In this document: piece by piece, positions 61,369 to 64,000 of the stretch | Numbering within the stretch: position 1 is the first letter of the stretch | Layout of the letters: every line of letters begins with the position of its first letter | Origin: Bacillota bacterium | GTDB lineage: Bacteria; Bacillota; Clostridia; Saccharofermentanales; Saccharofermentanaceae | Direction: 5' to 3' | DNA: 64,000 nt | NCBI GenBank assembly: GCA_023397475.1 | Contig: JAEWUD010000015.1 | Coordinates: 33,272-97,271 of the forward strand | Notes under the pieces: generated by a model | Told to the model about the DNA's origin: nothing | The model's input: the letters and a program-made list of their open reading frames with translations, nothing else | The model's database searches: none | Program-made: the position numbers and the translations under genes

Positions 61369-63243
61369 TTACCATTTCCCGAAGGGACCCTTGGGAGTCG
61401 GAACCTTGTAGTTGAAGAGGCCGAATCTCCCCCAACCCGTGTTCGAGGGATAGCAAATATAGGCATATACATAATATCGCCCGTTCGCGAACCCGAACCC
61501 ATAACAGATGTACCCGTATCCAGGTTTTCCGATACAACCTCCGGAGCTCGGGGGTGTCGGTGTCGGCTTCGGTGTAGGTGTCGCGGTCGGCACCGGCGTT
61601 ACCGTCGGTTCAGGCGTAGGTGTCGCGGTCGGCACCGGCGTTGCGGTCGGCTCGGGCGTAGGTGTCGCAGTCGGTACCGGCGTTGCCGTCGGTTCGGGTG
61701 TAGGTGTCGCGGTCGGTACCGGCGTCGGCATCGGCGGCTCCGCCAATGTCACGATTGCATCGGTTCCCGCGTCATATCCGGTTCTTGCCTGATAGCGAAC
61801 GCAGTAGGTTCCGGGGGCAAGATTTGTGACGGAGGTGCCCGTCACAGGGACATAATCGGAAGCACCTTCGGCGCGATATTCCATAATGGAGGTTACGCCG
61901 TCGATTCTTCCGTCCGTCCGACCGTCGATCGTAGGATCAATACCGATGATCGAAGTCGGTGCATTCTGTGCGAGGTTAGAACCGATCGGCACGTTGATAA
62001 CCGCATTCGCGCCGGCAAGGTAGCCTGTGCGGGCGGCAAATCGTACATAATACGTTCCGGCGGCAAGACCCGAGATAAGGGTCCCATCGACCTTCGTGTA
62101 TTCGCTCGATGATGACGGGCGATACTCCATCAAGGAATTGACTCCCGAGATGTTTCCGTCCGCGGCAAAGTAGTTGGCCGGTGCCTGTGCGACGAGGCCT
62201 GTCGGCGCTTCCTGGGATTGCTCCGGACCGTTTCCGATTGTGATCTCGATCGACGGACTCGCTTCAAATCCTGTGCGGGAAGCGAATCGGACATAGTATG
62301 TTCCGGCCGGGAAGCCCGTCGTCACATTGTCCGATGCGGCATGATAAGACGTGCTGCCATAAACACAGTATTCCATCTGCGCCGTCGTTCCCGTAATCGC
62401 TCCGTCGGAAGCACCATACCCTGTTGGCAGCGTTACTCCCAAGCCGGCAGGTGCCGATTGAGGGGCATTCGGACCGTAAGCGACAAAGATCTCCGCATCC
62501 TCGCTGGCGCCCAATCCATCGTTCTGATCCGCAAAACGTACAAAGTAGATTCCCGCTGCAAGCCCGATAATCGAATCCCCGATCACGGGCTGATATGCGG
62601 AGGCGCCCTCCGCACGGTATTCCATGAGACCGGTCACGCCGGTAATCACTCCGTCTGTCGCAAGATAAGTAGAAGTCGCTATAGCGCCGAGTCCTCCGGG
62701 CCCGGGCGATGGCGCTGTTGTCAGAATAATGTTGTCGATATTCTCCGCAAGCACGTCCGTATAATGGAACTTCGCCTTGTCGAAGTTCGCACCGCTGTAG
62801 GAAATTGTCTGATCGCAAGCATCATTCTGATTGGCGGCCATATCAACCGTCGCAATGACCGCGTCATCTTTATAAAGAGTGAGAACCGCCCGATTCGATG
62901 CGGTGCTCCATCTCGGATCATCATTGCCGAACATCAGACTGATCGCCGTCATGTCGCGGGAGAACTCCATGATGATTCCCGTCGCGGCAGACACGCTGGT
63001 CATCAGACCCATGCCATCTGTTTGCGGTGTATAATCCCGCAGATAGAAAGTCGTGCTTCCTTCGTCGAAAAAGGCGCAGTAGGGAGAATCGATACTCTTC
63101 CATCCATTCGAATAAGCACCACGGACTTCTGAGGCGAACCGGATCGCCGGTTGCTCGGCGGCGGATACGGGAGAGGAGATAAGAAACGTCGACAAAACCA
63201 CGGAAACAGACAAAAGTGCGGATAAGACGGACTTTTTACGCAT
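61369..63243 (-). CDS. Secreted protein with MEYR/YYVRF repeats and Pro-Thr stalk
   Basis: A 624-aa exported protein: signal peptide (hydrophobic core LLSVSVVLSTFLISSPVSA, cut about residue 28) and an N-terminal domain (about 30-205) that reads like a jelly-roll or lectin-like region (GLMTSVSAATGIIMEFSRD). Four repeats of about 85 residues follow, each with an xGxMEYR...GLAAGTYYVRFAxRTGY core (about 215-530). A PTATPTPEPTATPV stalk comes next (about 533-590) and a short aromatic, Cys-containing end (CIGKPGYGYICYGF, YVYAYICYPS). There is no LPXTG or membrane anchor at the end. GAGGAGGCGTGT precedes the ATG. A surface or carbohydrate-related role is possible. Confidence 0.85.
   Translation of the reverse strand: MRKKSVLSALLSVSVVLSTFLISSPVSAAEQPAIRFASEVRGAYSNGWKSIDSPYCAFFDEGSTTFYLRDYTPQTDGMGLMTSVSAATGIIMEFSRDMTAISLMFGNDDPRWSTASNRAVLTLYKDDAVIATVDMAANQNDACDQTISYSGANFDKAKFHYTDVLAENIDNIILTTAPSPGPGGLGAIATSTYLATDGVITGVTGLMEYRAEGASAYQPVIGDSIIGLAAGIYFVRFADQNDGLGASEDAEIFVAYGPNAPQSAPAGLGVTLPTGYGASDGAITGTTAQMEYCVYGSTSYHAASDNVTTGFPAGTYYVRFASRTGFEASPSIEITIGNGPEQSQEAPTGLVAQAPANYFAADGNISGVNSLMEYRPSSSSEYTKVDGTLISGLAAGTYYVRFAARTGYLAGANAVINVPIGSNLAQNAPTSIIGIDPTIDGRTDGRIDGVTSIMEYRAEGASDYVPVTGTSVTNLAPGTYCVRYQARTGYDAGTDAIVTLAEPPMPTPVPTATPTPEPTATPVPTATPTPEPTATPVPTATPTPEPTVTPVPTATPTPKPTPTPPSSGGCIGKPGYGYICYGFGFANGRYYVYAYICYPSNTGWGRFGLFNYKVPTPKGPFGKW
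61559..61731 (-). repeat. In-gene 42-bp tandem repeat coding for Pro-Thr stalk
   Basis: Within the Pro-rich protein, a unit of about 42 bp (PVPTATPTPEPTAT, 14 residues) recurs about four times. Length variation by slippage would be expected. It keeps the reading frame, unlike the array at 10389. Confidence 0.85.
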
Positions 63244-63429
63244 ACACGCCTCCTCTTCAGTACAATCCGGACGAGAATTCCTATATAAAATTTTAATCCC
63301 TCAACAAAGAATTATCAATGATAACCTTAATTTCTTAAGTCCTATAGAGCATTAGGATATTAGGCGAAAAGAACTTTTCACTTAAAATACTTATTAAAAC
63401 TAAATTAAAAACTCGAAACTGCACAGATA

Positions 63430-63457
63430 TTGTGAATTATTACCCGCGTGATAGAAT
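63430..63457 (+). promoter_or_regulatory. Predicted promoter of the 63506 gene
   Basis: TTGTGA (63430-63435) and TAGAAT (63452-63457), 16 bases apart, 48 bases before the ATG. GAGGAGG lies at 63490-63496. The region 63244-63429 is AT rich and shows no gene. Confidence 0.6.
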
Positions 63458-63505
63458 AAAAAACACACGCACGCATGAAATGATCTTGACGAGGAGGAAC
63501 CCAAG

Positions 63506-63904
63506 ATGTCTTTCGTTTTTGACTCCGAGTTCTGTCACGTTGAGAATCTCGCGACGCCTCCGGCCGTCCTGCTCACGTGGAAACAATACGCGCACCATGA
63601 TGATTACCGGAAACCCACACTTTTCGCGCTCGAAAAGCTGCGCGAATCAGGCGCAACCACCTTCATCATCGATGCCCGAAACGGCTTTGAGGACCATCCG
63701 GACGACGTAGAATGGGCCTTCGCAGAGCTGTTGCCCTCCATGGCCGCCACGAAACTCAAACATGTTATTTTCGTTATGAATGAGGTCAGCGAGATTGAGG
63801 GAGAGATGGATATGTGGACGCGGGAATTCTTGCGCTATTTTACCGTCGATCGCGCCGCGGACATTCCCTCGGCGCTCGCAATCGCACAGGTCCGGGGACG
63901 TTGA
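63506..63904 (+). CDS. Small cytosolic protein with SpoIIAA/STAS-like fold
   Basis: A 132-aa soluble protein. The pattern (TWKQYAHHDDYRKPTLFALEKLRESGATTFIIDARNGFEDHPDDVEWAFAELLPSMA split by short loops, then LKHVIFVMNEVSEIE) is like the SpoIIAA-like/STAS fold, with the beta-strand FIIDAR before a long helix. It lacks the conserved Ser of anti-sigma antagonists at a clear position. GAGGAGGAACCCAAG precedes the ATG. The gene is divergent from the Pro-rich protein gene. Function uncertain. Confidence 0.7.
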   Translation: MSFVFDSEFCHVENLATPPAVLLTWKQYAHHDDYRKPTLFALEKLRESGATTFIIDARNGFEDHPDDVEWAFAELLPSMAATKLKHVIFVMNEVSEIEGEMDMWTREFLRYFTVDRAADIPSALAIAQVRGR

Positions 63905-64000
63905 CAGGAATTTTTCCTGCACTCATTTTGAATCCTTCTTGATTCATCGTTTCGACTCGTCGCTCTTCGATGCTTCCCGTCGCATCGGCGTATATCGTAT
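63905..64000. other. Right edge, no gene seen
   Basis: Only 96 bases remain after the stop. The sequence has a GAATC/GATTC pair near 63931-63945 but nothing that can be assigned. Confidence 0.5.

Overview
The window looks like a chromosomal segment of an anaerobic, monoderm, fairly GC-rich Firmicute, probably class Clostridia. Pointers are an energy-converting (Ech-type) [NiFe] hydrogenase, FMN-dependent FabK as the only enoyl-ACP reductase, a fused AccDA, a Tad/Flp pilus cluster with no secretin, a class-D-like sortase, and lipobox proteins with Thr- or Pro-rich linkers. Genus cannot be given from sequence reading alone. Nearly all genes lie on the minus strand; only four are on plus.

Layout from left to right. 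(1) 1-10040: one minus-strand operon read from right to left, echABCDEF followed by hypA-hypF-hypC-hypD-hypE. It encodes a membrane-bound H2-evolving/ion-pumping hydrogenase and its NiFe(CN)2CO maturation enzymes; hypE runs off the left edge and hypB is missing. A good sigma-A-type promoter and a Fur-box-like palindrome lie upstream. (2) 10060-11100: a gene-free region with a very regular array of eight imperfect palindromes in a 75/55-bp spacing pattern. (3) 11100-15701: a small membrane protein with an EF-Tu domain-II-like tail, then a heterodimeric ABC exporter pair preceded by an intrinsic terminator that may act as an attenuator. (4) 15768-41422: about 25 kb of minus-strand genes that read as one surface-structure and signalling locus. 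In transcription order these are TadZ/CpaE-like, TadA ATPase, TadB, TadC, Flp pilin and prepilin peptidase; a WG-repeat membrane protein and two leucine-rich-repeat lipoproteins; three TadE-like pseudopilins (one of 844 aa); an FHA protein, a PP2C phosphatase, a transmembrane Ser/Thr kinase and a small membrane protein with four ETxxL repeats; a 2,347-aa multi-Ig surface protein; and a duplicated Thr-rich lipoprotein. (5) 41716-46793: an HscC-like Hsp70 with a large TPR cochaperone whose J-like domain lacks HPD. (6) 47076-48809: a plus-strand polytopic membrane protein. (7) 48773-58139: the type II fatty-acid synthesis operon fabH-fabK-fabG-fabF-accB-fabZ-accC-accDA, with fabD divergent; two FabT-like boxes sit between them. 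(8) 58438-63243: a small secreted protein with a sorting-signal-like tail, a membrane protein, a sortase, and a Pro-rich secreted repeat protein. (9) 63506-63904: a SpoIIAA/STAS-like small protein on plus.

The least ordinary parts are the palindrome array at 10389-10891; the kinase/phosphatase/FHA module inside the Tad locus, whose ETTVL/ETELL repeats fit the pThr-x-x-Leu preference of FHA domains; the HPD-less J-like protein paired with HscC; and the membrane-anchored EF-Tu domain II. No rRNA, tRNA, CRISPR array, insertion sequence or phage gene was recognised.
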